A DNA stretch of 13,364 bases from NCBI GenBank assembly GCA_036636255.1, contig JAVWOV010000024.1, forward strand, positions 1 through 13,364, written 5' to 3'. The translations under genes and the position numbers were made by a program. Positions 6,721-12,703 of this stretch are shown in pieces. The stretch's first letter is position 1, and each line of letters opens with the position of its first letter. This stretch comes from CALVXC01 sp036636255 (lineage in GTDB: Bacteria; Bacillota_I; Bacilli_A; RF39; UBA660). The notes below the pieces were generated by a model, which saw only the letters and a list, made by a program, of their open reading frames with translations, was not told where the DNA came from and did not search any database.

Positions 6721-7164
6721 TTAAATCACCTCGGCTTTTCCACCTAATTTTTCTATTTGTTCCTTAGCTACTAAAGAAAATTTATGTGCCTTAACAGTTA
6801 ATTTTTTACTTAAAGTTCCATTACCTAATACTTTAATACCATTAAGTTGTTGCTTAACTAAACCCATTTCTTTTAAAATTTCTGGAGTAACCACTGCTCC
6901 ATCATCAAATTTATCTAAATCACTTAAATTAATTACTGCATAAACTGTTTTAAATGGTGCATTCGAAAAACCTCTTTTAGGAAGACGACGGAATAACTCA
7001 ATTTGTCCACCTTCAAAACCGGGTCTTACTCCACCACCACTTCTAGAGTTTTGACCATTTTCACCACTACCACAAGTCTTACCACTACCACTACCTGGCC
7101 CACGACCAACTCTCTTACGAACCTTAGTCGCCCCACCATTAGGCATTAAATTATATAACTTCAT
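6721..7164 (-). CDS. rplO: 50S ribosomal protein L15
   Basis: L15 is a late-assembly protein of the large subunit with a long, glycine-rich N-terminal extension threading through 23S rRNA. It has 147 residues, the usual size. Conserved parts are KRVGRGPGSGSGKT at residues 17-30, RSGGGVRPGFEGGQIELFRRLPKRGF near 41-66, and the C-terminal domain with VLGNGTLSKKLTVKAHKFS and GGKAEVI. In the loop where Bacillus has AGKGHKGQ, this protein has CGSGENGQ, losing three positive or polar charges (see findings). The start overlaps the rpsE stop (ATGA), with GAGG 7 nt upstream. Its stop directly abuts the secY start. Confidence 0.98.
   Translation of the reverse strand: MKLYNLMPNGGATKVRKRVGRGPGSGSGKTCGSGENGQNSRSGGGVRPGFEGGQIELFRRLPKRGFSNAPFKTVYAVINLSDLDKFDDGAVVTPEILKEMGLVKQQLNGIKVLGNGTLSKKLTVKAHKFSLVAKEQIEKLGGKAEVI
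6726..6732 (-). promoter_or_regulatory. Ribosome site fixing the secY TTG start
   Basis: GAGGTGA on the minus strand lies 5 nt before TTG 6720 and just before the rplO stop. It matches the 16S 3' end well and supports TTG as the true start. Confidence 0.8.
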
Positions 7165-7670
7165 AATATTTCCTCAACCTTTTTACCACGTAAAATAGCA
7201 ATTTGTTCAACCGTCCTTTGTGATTTAAGTGCCTCTAAAGTAGCATAAGCTGTATTTATTTTAGTGTTAGAACCAAGTGATTTAGATAAAATATCTTTAA
7301 TACCTGCTAATTCTAGTACACAACGAACTGGTCCGCCGGCTTTTACACCTGTGCCTTTAGAAGCAGGCTTTAACATAACTCGACTAGCACTTCTAACACC
7401 AATCGCTTCATGGGGAATAGTTCTATTATCAACAAGTGCTATATCAATAACATTTTTAGTAGCCGCCCCAACAGCCTTTTTAATAGCGTCCGGAACTTCG
7501 TTAGCCTTACCAGTTCCAAGTCCTACTCTACCTTTTTTATCTCCTACCGCAACTGTAGCAGAAAAACGGAAAGTACGACCACCTTTGGTTACTTTTGTAA
7601 CACGACTAATATTAATAACTTCTTCTTCGTATAACTTTGGGCGTGGTTCTCTTCTTTTTCTTTCCATCAT
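7161..7670 (-). CDS. rpsE: 30S ribosomal protein S5
   Basis: S5 sits at the mRNA entrance and affects decoding accuracy and 30S assembly. The protein has 169 residues, normal for the family. The N-terminal double-stranded-RNA-binding-like domain shows VTKVTKGGRTFRFSATVAVGD near residues 24-44. The second domain has GKANEVPDAIKKAV, RTIPHEAIG, VMLKPASKGTGVKAGGPVRCVLELAGI and the C-terminal ALKSQRTVEQIAILRGK. Two adjacent ATGs (7670, 7667) both suit the strong GGAGGG site; the first is used here. Its TGA overlaps the ATG of rplO directly: rpmD (L30), which normally lies between them, is missing. Confidence 0.98.
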   Translation of the reverse strand: MMERKRREPRPKLYEEEVINISRVTKVTKGGRTFRFSATVAVGDKKGRVGLGTGKANEVPDAIKKAVGAATKNVIDIALVDNRTIPHEAIGVRSASRVMLKPASKGTGVKAGGPVRCVLELAGIKDILSKSLGSNTKINTAYATLEALKSQRTVEQIAILRGKKVEEIL

Positions 7671-7681
7671 GATTCCCTCCT

Positions 7682-8044
7682 TTAAAATTCTAATCCATTT
7701 TCGCGTGCAGCTTCGGCTAATGCTTTAACACGACCATGATATAAATAACCACCTCTATCGAAGGTTACCTTTGTTATTTTTGCTTTTTTAGCTCTTTGAG
7801 CCAACAATTTACCAACTTGCACTGCTGCTAAAGCGTTACCACCATTATCAAGTTTTAATTCAGTATCAATTGATGAACAACTTATTAAAGTAGCATGCGT
7901 ACTATCATCAATTATTTGTGCAAAAATATTACTATTTGATCTAAAAACATTTAATCTTGGAATATCAGTTGTTCCAACAATCTTATTTCGCACACGAACA
8001 TGTCTAGCTTTACGTACTTCGTTACGAGATACTTTTTTTATCAT
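7682..8044 (-). CDS. rplR: 50S ribosomal protein L18
   Basis: L18 binds 5S rRNA with L5 in the central protuberance. It has 120 residues, the usual length. The N-terminus is basic (RNEVRKARHVRVRNKIVGT), followed by PRLNVFRSNSNIFAQIIDD near residues 29-47. The C-terminal half has AAVQVGKLLAQRAKKAKITKVTFDRGGYLYHGRVKALAEAARENGLEF, the standard family ending. The ATG has an upstream GGAGAG site. The rpsE ribosome site (AAAGGAGGG) lies just past its stop. Confidence 0.98.
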   Translation of the reverse strand: MIKKVSRNEVRKARHVRVRNKIVGTTDIPRLNVFRSNSNIFAQIIDDSTHATLISCSSIDTELKLDNGGNALAAVQVGKLLAQRAKKAKITKVTFDRGGYLYHGRVKALAEAARENGLEF

Positions 8045-8069
8045 AAGTATTACTCTCCTTTACATATTA

Positions 8070-8600
8070 TTAAGAAGCTTTTTTACCTTCTTTACGACGA
8101 ACAATTTCATCGCTATAACGAATTCCTTTACCCTTATAAGGTTCCGGTTTTCTAATTTTTCTAATATTTGCTGCAAATTCACCTACAACACATTTATCAA
8201 TTCCATTAATAACTAACTCATTATTAGCTGGAACAGTAACAGTAATTTCCGATGGAATTTCTATAATCACTGGATGTGAATATCCTGCTAAAATAGTTAG
8301 TTTATTGTCTTTTAGCTGAAATCGATATCCAACACCAACAGCTTCTAACTTTTTTTCAAACCCATCTGTTACTCCCTTAATCATATTAGCAACTAAGGCA
8401 TTAGCTGTGCCATGAAAATTTTTGAATGTATCATTTTTTCTAGCAAATGAAATTTCATTATCTTTAACTACAGCAGTAATGTTTTCATTAATTAAAGTAG
8501 AAAGTTTTCCTTTAGGACCTGATACTTTTATCATACTACCATCTACTGTAACCGTAACACCATCTGGTATTGGTAACACTCTATTTCCAATACGACTCAT
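8070..8600 (-). CDS. rplF: 50S ribosomal protein L6
   Basis: L6 has two repeated domains and binds near the sarcin-ricin loop, where elongation factors act. At 176 residues it matches the usual 177-180. It begins MSRIGNRVLPIPDGVTV, followed by KVSGPKGKL near residues 25-33, and NMIKGVTDGFEKKLEAVGVGYRF around 71-93. The second domain has GYSHPVIIEIP, the conserved GIDKCVVGEFAANIRKIRKPEPYKGKGIRY (near 132-161) and a basic C-terminus. Nothing anomalous is seen. It is followed 25 nt later by rplR, the largest gap in this block. Confidence 0.98.
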   Translation of the reverse strand: MSRIGNRVLPIPDGVTVTVDGSMIKVSGPKGKLSTLINENITAVVKDNEISFARKNDTFKNFHGTANALVANMIKGVTDGFEKKLEAVGVGYRFQLKDNKLTILAGYSHPVIIEIPSEITVTVPANNELVINGIDKCVVGEFAANIRKIRKPEPYKGKGIRYSDEIVRRKEGKKAS

Positions 8601-8613
8601 TTTATCATCCTTC

Positions 8614-9006
8614 CTACCAAATATAAGCTAAAACTTCGCCACCTAGTGTTTCACTTCTAGCACTTTTATCAGTCATTATTCCCTTTGATGTTGATACAAT
8701 AGCAATTCCTAAACCATTTAAAACCTTAGGAACTTCGTGAGCTTTAGCATATACTCTTAATCCTGGCTTAGAAATTCTTTTAAGTCCCGTAATAACGCGT
8801 TCTTTATGTTCACCATATTTTAAACTTAAAATAATTACATCTTGAAGCTCATTTTTCTTAATCTTATAGCTATTTATAAAACCCTCATCTTTTAAAATTC
8901 TTGCTATTTCACATTTTATTGTTGAAGCGGGCACCTCAACTTCTTTATACCGCATTTGATTAGCGTTACGAATTCTCGTAAGCATATCGGCGATTGGATC
9001 TGTCAT
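8614..9006 (-). CDS. rpsH: 30S ribosomal protein S8
   Basis: S8 is a primary 16S rRNA binder and, in E. coli, the translational repressor of the spc operon. Whether this organism uses S8 in that way cannot be seen. The protein has 130 residues. It starts MTDPIADMLTRIRNANQMRYKEV, has ISKPGLRVYAKAHEVPKVLNGLGIAIVSTSKGIMTD in the second half, and ends GGEVLAYIW, all standard. The ATG is preceded by a GGAGG-type site in the 21-nt gap after rpsN. It is 13 nt ahead of rplF. Confidence 0.98.
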   Translation of the reverse strand: MTDPIADMLTRIRNANQMRYKEVEVPASTIKCEIARILKDEGFINSYKIKKNELQDVIILSLKYGEHKERVITGLKRISKPGLRVYAKAHEVPKVLNGLGIAIVSTSKGIMTDKSARSETLGGEVLAYIW

Positions 9007-9027
9007 AATATAATCCTCCCTTCTGAT

Positions 9028-9213
9028 TTACCAACTAGATTTTCTAATTCCTGGTATTTGACCCATATAAGCTAGTTCTCTAAAACAAATACGGCAAATA
9101 CCATATTTTTTAAGTACTGAATGTGGCCTTCCACATCTTTGACATCTTGTATATTCCCGCACTTTAAATTTTGGCTTGCGACTAGCTTTTATAATCATAC
9201 TTTTTTTAGCCAT
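9028..9213 (-). CDS. rpsN: 30S ribosomal protein S14, short zinc-binding type
   Basis: S14 binds the head of 16S rRNA. This is the short 61-residue zinc form found in many Gram-positive bacteria, not the ~100-residue zinc-free form. Four cysteines form two CxxC knuckles, C24/C27 (CQRCGRPH) and C40/C43 (CRICFREL). The C-terminus GQIPGIRKSSW is typical. The presence of all four ligands means the main, zinc-dependent paralog is encoded here; a zinc-free backup, if any, is not in this window. It lies between rplE and rpsH, as usual. Confidence 0.98.
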   Translation of the reverse strand: MAKKSMIIKASRKPKFKVREYTRCQRCGRPHSVLKKYGICRICFRELAYMGQIPGIRKSSW

Positions 9214-9230
9214 ATTTTCCTCCTAATTTA

Positions 9231-9770
9231 TTACTTCTTAAACGGCATACCGAAGCCTTTTAAGAGATCGTACGCTTCTTCATTAGTATTGGATGTTGTC
9301 ACAATCACAACATCCATACCACGCACTTTAACAACATTATCATACTCTATTTCCGAGAAAATTAATTGTTCAGTTAAACCTAATGTATAATTCCCACGTC
9401 CATCAAATGATTTATTAGAAATACCTCTAAAATCTCTTAAACGAGGTAATGTAATACTAATTAGTTTATCTAAAAAGTTATACATACTTTCACCCCGTAA
9501 AGTAACTTTACAGCCAATCGCTTGACCTTCACGAATTTTAAAACCAGCAATCGCTTTTTTAGCTAATGTTCTAACCGGTTTTTGACCCGTAATAATTTCT
9601 AAATCAGTCATAGCTGCATCTAATAGTTTACTATTACTGCTAGCATCACCAACCCCAATATTAACAACAATTTTATTTAATTTAGGTACACTCATTTTTG
9701 ATGAATAATTATACTTTTTAATCAAACTGGGAATAATCTCTTTTTCATATTCTTGTTTTAGGCGGTTCAT
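9231..9770 (-). CDS. rplE: 50S ribosomal protein L5
   Basis: L5 binds 5S rRNA and forms the central protuberance, touching P-site tRNA. The protein has 179 residues, exactly the typical size. Family blocks are MNRLKQEYEKEIIPSL at the start, VPKLNKIVVNIGVGDA near residues 28-43, ITGQKPVRTLAKKAIAGFKIR, GCKVTLRGESMYNFLDKLI, LPRLRDFRG and the C-terminal MDVVIVTTSNTNEEAYDLLKGFGMPF. The ATG is preceded by GGAGGG. It sits 17 nt ahead of the zinc-type rpsN. Confidence 0.98.
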   Translation of the reverse strand: MNRLKQEYEKEIIPSLIKKYNYSSKMSVPKLNKIVVNIGVGDASSNSKLLDAAMTDLEIITGQKPVRTLAKKAIAGFKIREGQAIGCKVTLRGESMYNFLDKLISITLPRLRDFRGISNKSFDGRGNYTLGLTEQLIFSEIEYDNVVKVRGMDVVIVTTSNTNEEAYDLLKGFGMPFKK

Positions 9771-9787
9771 AAATTCCCTCCTTCCAA

Positions 9788-10096
9788 TTAGTCAATGCTT
9801 TCATTTGATTTTTTAGCAATTCTAATTTTTTTACCTAATTTATCAGTACTATGACCAATTCTTGATTTTTTCTTTGCTTTTGGATCCATTATCATAACAT
9901 TTGAAACATGCATTGGAGCTTCCATTTCCGTAATACTTCCCGGCTTTTGACCGTCTCCTTTAACATGCTTTTTAACATAATTAACACCTTCAACAATAAT
10001 ACGCTTATCTTGTCTTAAAGTTTTAACTATCTTACCTTGTTTGCCTTTATCTTTACCGGCAATTACAATAACTTTATCTCCTTCTTTTAAGTTCAT
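9788..10096 (-). CDS. rplX: 50S ribosomal protein L24
   Basis: L24 is an assembly initiator of the large subunit that binds the 5' domain of 23S rRNA; its KOW fold sits close to the tunnel exit. It has 102 residues, the usual length. A KOW motif is visible near the N-terminus (GDKVIVIAGKDKGKQGKIV, residues 6-24). It is followed by RIIVEGVNYVKKHVK and the segment GSITEMEAPMHVSNVMIMDP, with a basic region at the C-terminus. It lies between rplN and rplE, 20 and 17 nt away, as in Bacillus. Confidence 0.98.
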   Translation of the reverse strand: MNLKEGDKVIVIAGKDKGKQGKIVKTLRQDKRIIVEGVNYVKKHVKGDGQKPGSITEMEAPMHVSNVMIMDPKAKKKSRIGHSTDKLGKKIRIAKKSNESID

Positions 10097-10116
10097 GATT
10101 TCCCTCCAATACTAAT

Positions 10117-10491
10117 TTATAACACTTCTTTAGCAAGTGATATAATTTTCATAAAATCTTTATCTCTGAGTTCCCGTGCTATTGGTCCAAATACACGCGT
10201 TCCTACTGGACTCTTGTCATCCTTACCCTTAATAATAATGCATGCATTATCATCAAATTTAATATAAGAACCATCATCTCTTCTTAGACCAAACTTACTT
10301 CTAACAACAACAGCAATAACAACTTTACCCTTAGGAACTGCACTGTTAGGTGCTGCTTTTTTAACAGTTGCAACAATTATATCCCCAATATTACCAGTTT
10401 TAACAGTGCTTCCCCCAAGAACACGAATTACAGATACAATTCTTGCACCGGAATTATCAGCAACTTTTAAACGGCTTTCTTGTTGAATCAT
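10117..10491 (-). CDS. rplN: 50S ribosomal protein L14
   Basis: L14 lies at the subunit interface, takes part in bridge B8, and is the docking site of the silencing factor RsfS. At 124 residues it matches the usual 122. It begins MIQQESRLKVADNSGARIV, with GGSTVKTGNIGDIIVATVKKAAPN in the centre, then VVVRSKFGLRRDDGSYIKFDDNACIII and GTRVFGPIARELRDKDFMKIISLAKEVL at the C-terminus. All are standard family blocks. The ATG follows a GAGG site. It is the first gene of the classical spc-type block and lies 17 nt after rpsQ. Confidence 0.98.
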   Translation of the reverse strand: MIQQESRLKVADNSGARIVSVIRVLGGSTVKTGNIGDIIVATVKKAAPNSAVPKGKVVIAVVVRSKFGLRRDDGSYIKFDDNACIIIKGKDDKSPVGTRVFGPIARELRDKDFMKIISLAKEVL

Positions 10492-10508
10492 ACATTAACC
10501 TCCTCGCT

Positions 10509-10769
10509 TTACAGTATAACTGCTTTTTCTACTATTTCTGCTAAGTAATAACGTTTTGTTTTTGACAACGGTCTTGTTTCAACAATCCGTACTTTATCAC
10601 CTTTTTTAGCTTTATTTTCTTCATCATGGGCGGTAAATTTACTTGAATATTTTACCCTTTTTCCATACAATGAATCCTTTTTAGAAGTTTCGATCAAAAC
10701 TGTAATAGTCTTATCACATTTATCACTTACAACTGTACCAATCAATTCACGTTTATTTTTCGTTTCCAT
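10509..10769 (-). CDS. rpsQ: 30S ribosomal protein S17
   Basis: S17 is an OB-fold primary binder of 16S rRNA needed for early 30S assembly. The protein has 86 residues, the usual length for Bacilli. The family pattern is clear: RELIGTVVSDKCDKTITVLIE at residues 7-27, the loop YGKRVKYSSKFTAHDEEN near 35-52, and GDKVRIVETRPLSKTKRYYLAEIV at 57-80. It starts at an ATG with an AGGAGG-type site in the 8-nt gap after rpmC. Nothing unusual is seen. Confidence 0.98.
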   Translation of the reverse strand: METKNKRELIGTVVSDKCDKTITVLIETSKKDSLYGKRVKYSSKFTAHDEENKAKKGDKVRIVETRPLSKTKRYYLAEIVEKAVIL

Positions 10770-10777
10770 AATACCTC

Positions 10778-10975
10778 CTAGTCTTCCTTAAGTTCACGTT
10801 CACGCAAAATAGTTTTAGCGCGAGCGACTAATTTTCTTAATTCTCTTATTCTTGAAGGTTTTTCAAGGCTTCCAGTAGCTTGACTAAAACGTAAATTAAA
10901 TAATTCCTCTTTTGAATCCTCGATTTTTTTAACTAATTCCTCATTAGAAAATTCTCTTAATTCGCTATTTTTCAC
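10778..10975 (-). CDS. rpmC: 50S ribosomal protein L29 (GTG start)
   Basis: L29 is a small two-helix protein near the tunnel exit, next to L23, where chaperones and SRP dock. It has 65 residues, the normal size. Diagnostic blocks are ELREFSNEELVKKI, KEELFNLRFSQATGSLEKPSRIRELRK and ARAKTILRERE. The start is GTG, sharing GTGA with the rplP stop; a GGTGA site at 10982-10986 lies 6 nt upstream, inside rplP. No better ATG exists nearby. It is 8 nt before rpsQ, in the standard L16-L29-S17 order. Confidence 0.97.
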   Translation of the reverse strand: MKNSELREFSNEELVKKIEDSKEELFNLRFSQATGSLEKPSRIRELRKLVARAKTILRERELKED

Positions 10976-11397
10976 GCTTGTTCACCATCTTCCCTTTTAA
11001 CAAACTTACATTTAATTGGTAATTTGTGCATTGCTAAGCGTAAAGCCTCTCTAGCAATTTCCTCAGTTACACCACCAACTTCAAACATAACTTTACCTTC
11101 TTTAACAACGGCCACCCATACTTCTGGTTGTCCTTTACCCTTACCCATACGAGTTTCAATCGGAATTTTAGTTAATGATAAATGTGGGAAAATATTAATC
11201 CATACTTTTCCACCGCGTTTCATATAACGATTCATCGCTACACGAGCAGCTTCAATTTGTTGACCAGTAAGCCAAGCTCCTTGAAGAGCCACTAAACCAT
11301 ATTCACCAAAATTAACTTTAGTATTTCCTCTTGCCTTACCTTCATATGACAAACGATGTGGTTTACGATATTTAGTTTTTTTGGGTATTAACGCCAT
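10972..11397 (-). CDS. rplP: 50S ribosomal protein L16
   Basis: L16 helps form the A-site tRNA binding region of the large subunit. The protein has 141 residues, the usual length. It begins MALIPKKTKYRKPHRLSYEG and contains the family blocks FGEYGLVALQGAW, QIEAARVAMNRYMKRGGKVWI, RMGKGKGQPE.WVAVV, and EALRLAMHKLPIKCKFV. The ATG is preceded by GGGAGGT at a 7-nt spacing, within the end of rpsC. Its TGA stop overlaps the GTG start of rpmC (GTGA), which suggests coupled translation of L16 and L29. Confidence 0.98.
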   Translation of the reverse strand: MALIPKKTKYRKPHRLSYEGKARGNTKVNFGEYGLVALQGAWLTGQQIEAARVAMNRYMKRGGKVWINIFPHLSLTKIPIETRMGKGKGQPEVWVAVVKEGKVMFEVGGVTEEIAREALRLAMHKLPIKCKFVKREDGEQA

Positions 11398-12049
11398 TTA
11401 TATTACCTCCCTTTTTCTTATTCGGAAGGATTTCTCCTTTATAAATCCAAACTTTTACACCTATTTTTCCATAAGTAGTATCCGCTTCTTTATGAGCATA
11501 ATCAATATCTGCTCGCAATGTATGTAATGGTAGATTTCCTTCAGTATATCCTTCAGTTCTAGCCATATCAGCTCCACCTAAACGTCCAGATATTGATGTT
11601 TTAACACCCTTAGCTCCCGCCTTTAAAGTGTTTCTAATAGCTCTTTTTTGAGCAACTCTAAATGATACTCGATTTTCAATTTGATGAGCAATTCCTTCAG
11701 CTACTAAACTAGCATCTAAATCTGGAGTTTTTATTTCCATAATAGAAATTTGAATATTTTCTTTAATTAATTTAACTAAATCTTTCTTAATCTTTTCAAT
11801 TTCATCACCACCATGACCAATCACAATTCCTGGTTTAGCTGTGTTGATAATAACTTCTGTTTTCTTGCTATTTCTTTCAATAATAATACTTGAAACAGCA
11901 GCATTTTTTAATTTTTTAAATAAAAATTTACGAATTTTAATATCATTATTTAAAAATTTAGCAAAATCATCATTTCCTGCATACCATTTTGATTGCCAAG
12001 TTTTATTAATACCAATTCTAAGTCCTATTGGACTAACTTTTTGTCCCAC
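11372..12049 (-). CDS. rpsC: 30S ribosomal protein S3 (GTG start)
   Basis: S3 sits at the mRNA entry channel of the small subunit and takes part in mRNA unwinding. At 225 residues it is near the usual 210-235. It begins MGQKVSPIGLRIGI, carries a KH type-2 domain with GIVIGHGGDEI around residues 74-84, and has the C-terminal domain with GAKGVKTSISGRLGGADMAR, YTEGNLPLHTLRADIDYA and GVKVWIYKGEILP. The start codon is GTG, with a strong AGGAGG site 7 nt upstream. The C-terminal tail overlaps the start of rplP by 26 nt, so the rplP ribosome site (GGGAGGT) lies inside the last codons of rpsC. Confidence 0.98.
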   Translation of the reverse strand: MGQKVSPIGLRIGINKTWQSKWYAGNDDFAKFLNNDIKIRKFLFKKLKNAAVSSIIIERNSKKTEVIINTAKPGIVIGHGGDEIEKIKKDLVKLIKENIQISIMEIKTPDLDASLVAEGIAHQIENRVSFRVAQKRAIRNTLKAGAKGVKTSISGRLGGADMARTEGYTEGNLPLHTLRADIDYAHKEADTTYGKIGVKVWIYKGEILPNKKKGGNINGVNTQKN

Positions 12050-12066
12050 AAGGTTTCCTCCTTTGC

Positions 12067-12402
12067 TTAATTTTTATCACTTACCACAATGGTAATATGA
12101 CTAGTTCTTTTTTTTATCGGATCAATATGCGATCTTGAACCATATCTAAATCTTTTTAACGTTTTTCCTTCGTTCACGAAAGCCTCTTTAACATATAAAT
12201 TTTCTTTATCTAAACCAAGATTGTTTTCGGCATTAGCTACAGCTGATACAACAACTTTTTTTGTTAACCTCGATGCTTCTTTATTTAAATTGGTTAATAT
12301 AATATCAGCTTCCTTAACATTTTTACCTCTTATTAAGTCAACAACTAATCGTGTTTTCCGAGGCGAGATGCGAAGTCCTCTAGCAATTGCTTTTGCTTCC
12401 AT
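12067..12402 (-). CDS. rplV: 50S ribosomal protein L22, with an unusual hairpin tip
   Basis: L22 binds 23S rRNA, and its long beta-hairpin lines the narrow part of the peptide exit tunnel. At 111 residues it has the normal length, and its numbering matches E. coli L22 without gaps through the hairpin. Conserved parts are SPRKTRLVVDLIRGK near residues 13-27, VVSAVANAENN near 50-60, and KRTSHITIVV at 98-107. The hairpin tip, usually PRAxGRAD at 87-94, reads YGSRSHID here, as described in the findings. The reading frame is intact across this stretch, so it is a real substitution and not a frameshift. It lies 21 nt after rpsS and 17 nt before rpsC. Confidence 0.97.
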   Translation of the reverse strand: MEAKAIARGLRISPRKTRLVVDLIRGKNVKEADIILTNLNKEASRLTKKVVVSAVANAENNLGLDKENLYVKEAFVNEGKTLKRFRYGSRSHIDPIKKRTSHITIVVSDKN

Positions 12403-12423
12403 TTTAGCCCTCCTTTTTTGTTA

Positions 12424-12690
12424 CTATTTCTTCTTATTATTACCATGTCCGCTAAATTTACGGGTTGGAACGAATTCACCTAATTTATGACCAACCATAT
12501 CTTCTGTTACATAAACGGGGATAAATTCTTTACCATTATGAACAGCAAATGTATGAGAAATAAATTCAGGGAAAATCGTCGAACGACGTGACCATGTTTT
12601 AATAACTTCTTTTTTACTATCACCTAATTTTTTTACCTTTTTTAACAAGCAACTATCTATAAAAGGTCCTTTTTTTAAACTTCTAGCCAT
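12424..12690 (-). CDS. rpsS: 30S ribosomal protein S19
   Basis: S19 forms a dimer with S13 in the head of the small subunit and contacts A-site tRNA. At 88 residues it is close to the usual ~92. The family signature is clear: N-terminal MARSLKKGPF, then KTWSRRSTIFPEFI around residues 32-45, the segment HTFAVHNGKEFIPVYVTEDMVGHKLGEF in the middle, and PTRKF before a basic Gly/Asn/Lys tail. The ATG start is preceded by a purine-rich site in the 13-nt gap after rplB. It lies between rplB and rplV, as in the standard S10 operon. Confidence 0.98.
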   Translation of the reverse strand: MARSLKKGPFIDSCLLKKVKKLGDSKKEVIKTWSRRSTIFPEFISHTFAVHNGKEFIPVYVTEDMVGHKLGEFVPTRKFSGHGNNKKK

Positions 12691-12703
12691 TTATTCCATC
12701 CTT

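Noticed and set aside
7020..7110. Repetitive CCA/ACC-rich stretch
   Set aside because: It is the codons for the glycine-rich loop of L15, not a separate repeat element.
7264..7728. A 154-codon plus-strand frame opposite rpsE
   Set aside because: It is antisense to a clearly conserved ribosomal gene, has no family resemblance, and follows from the codon bias of rpsE.
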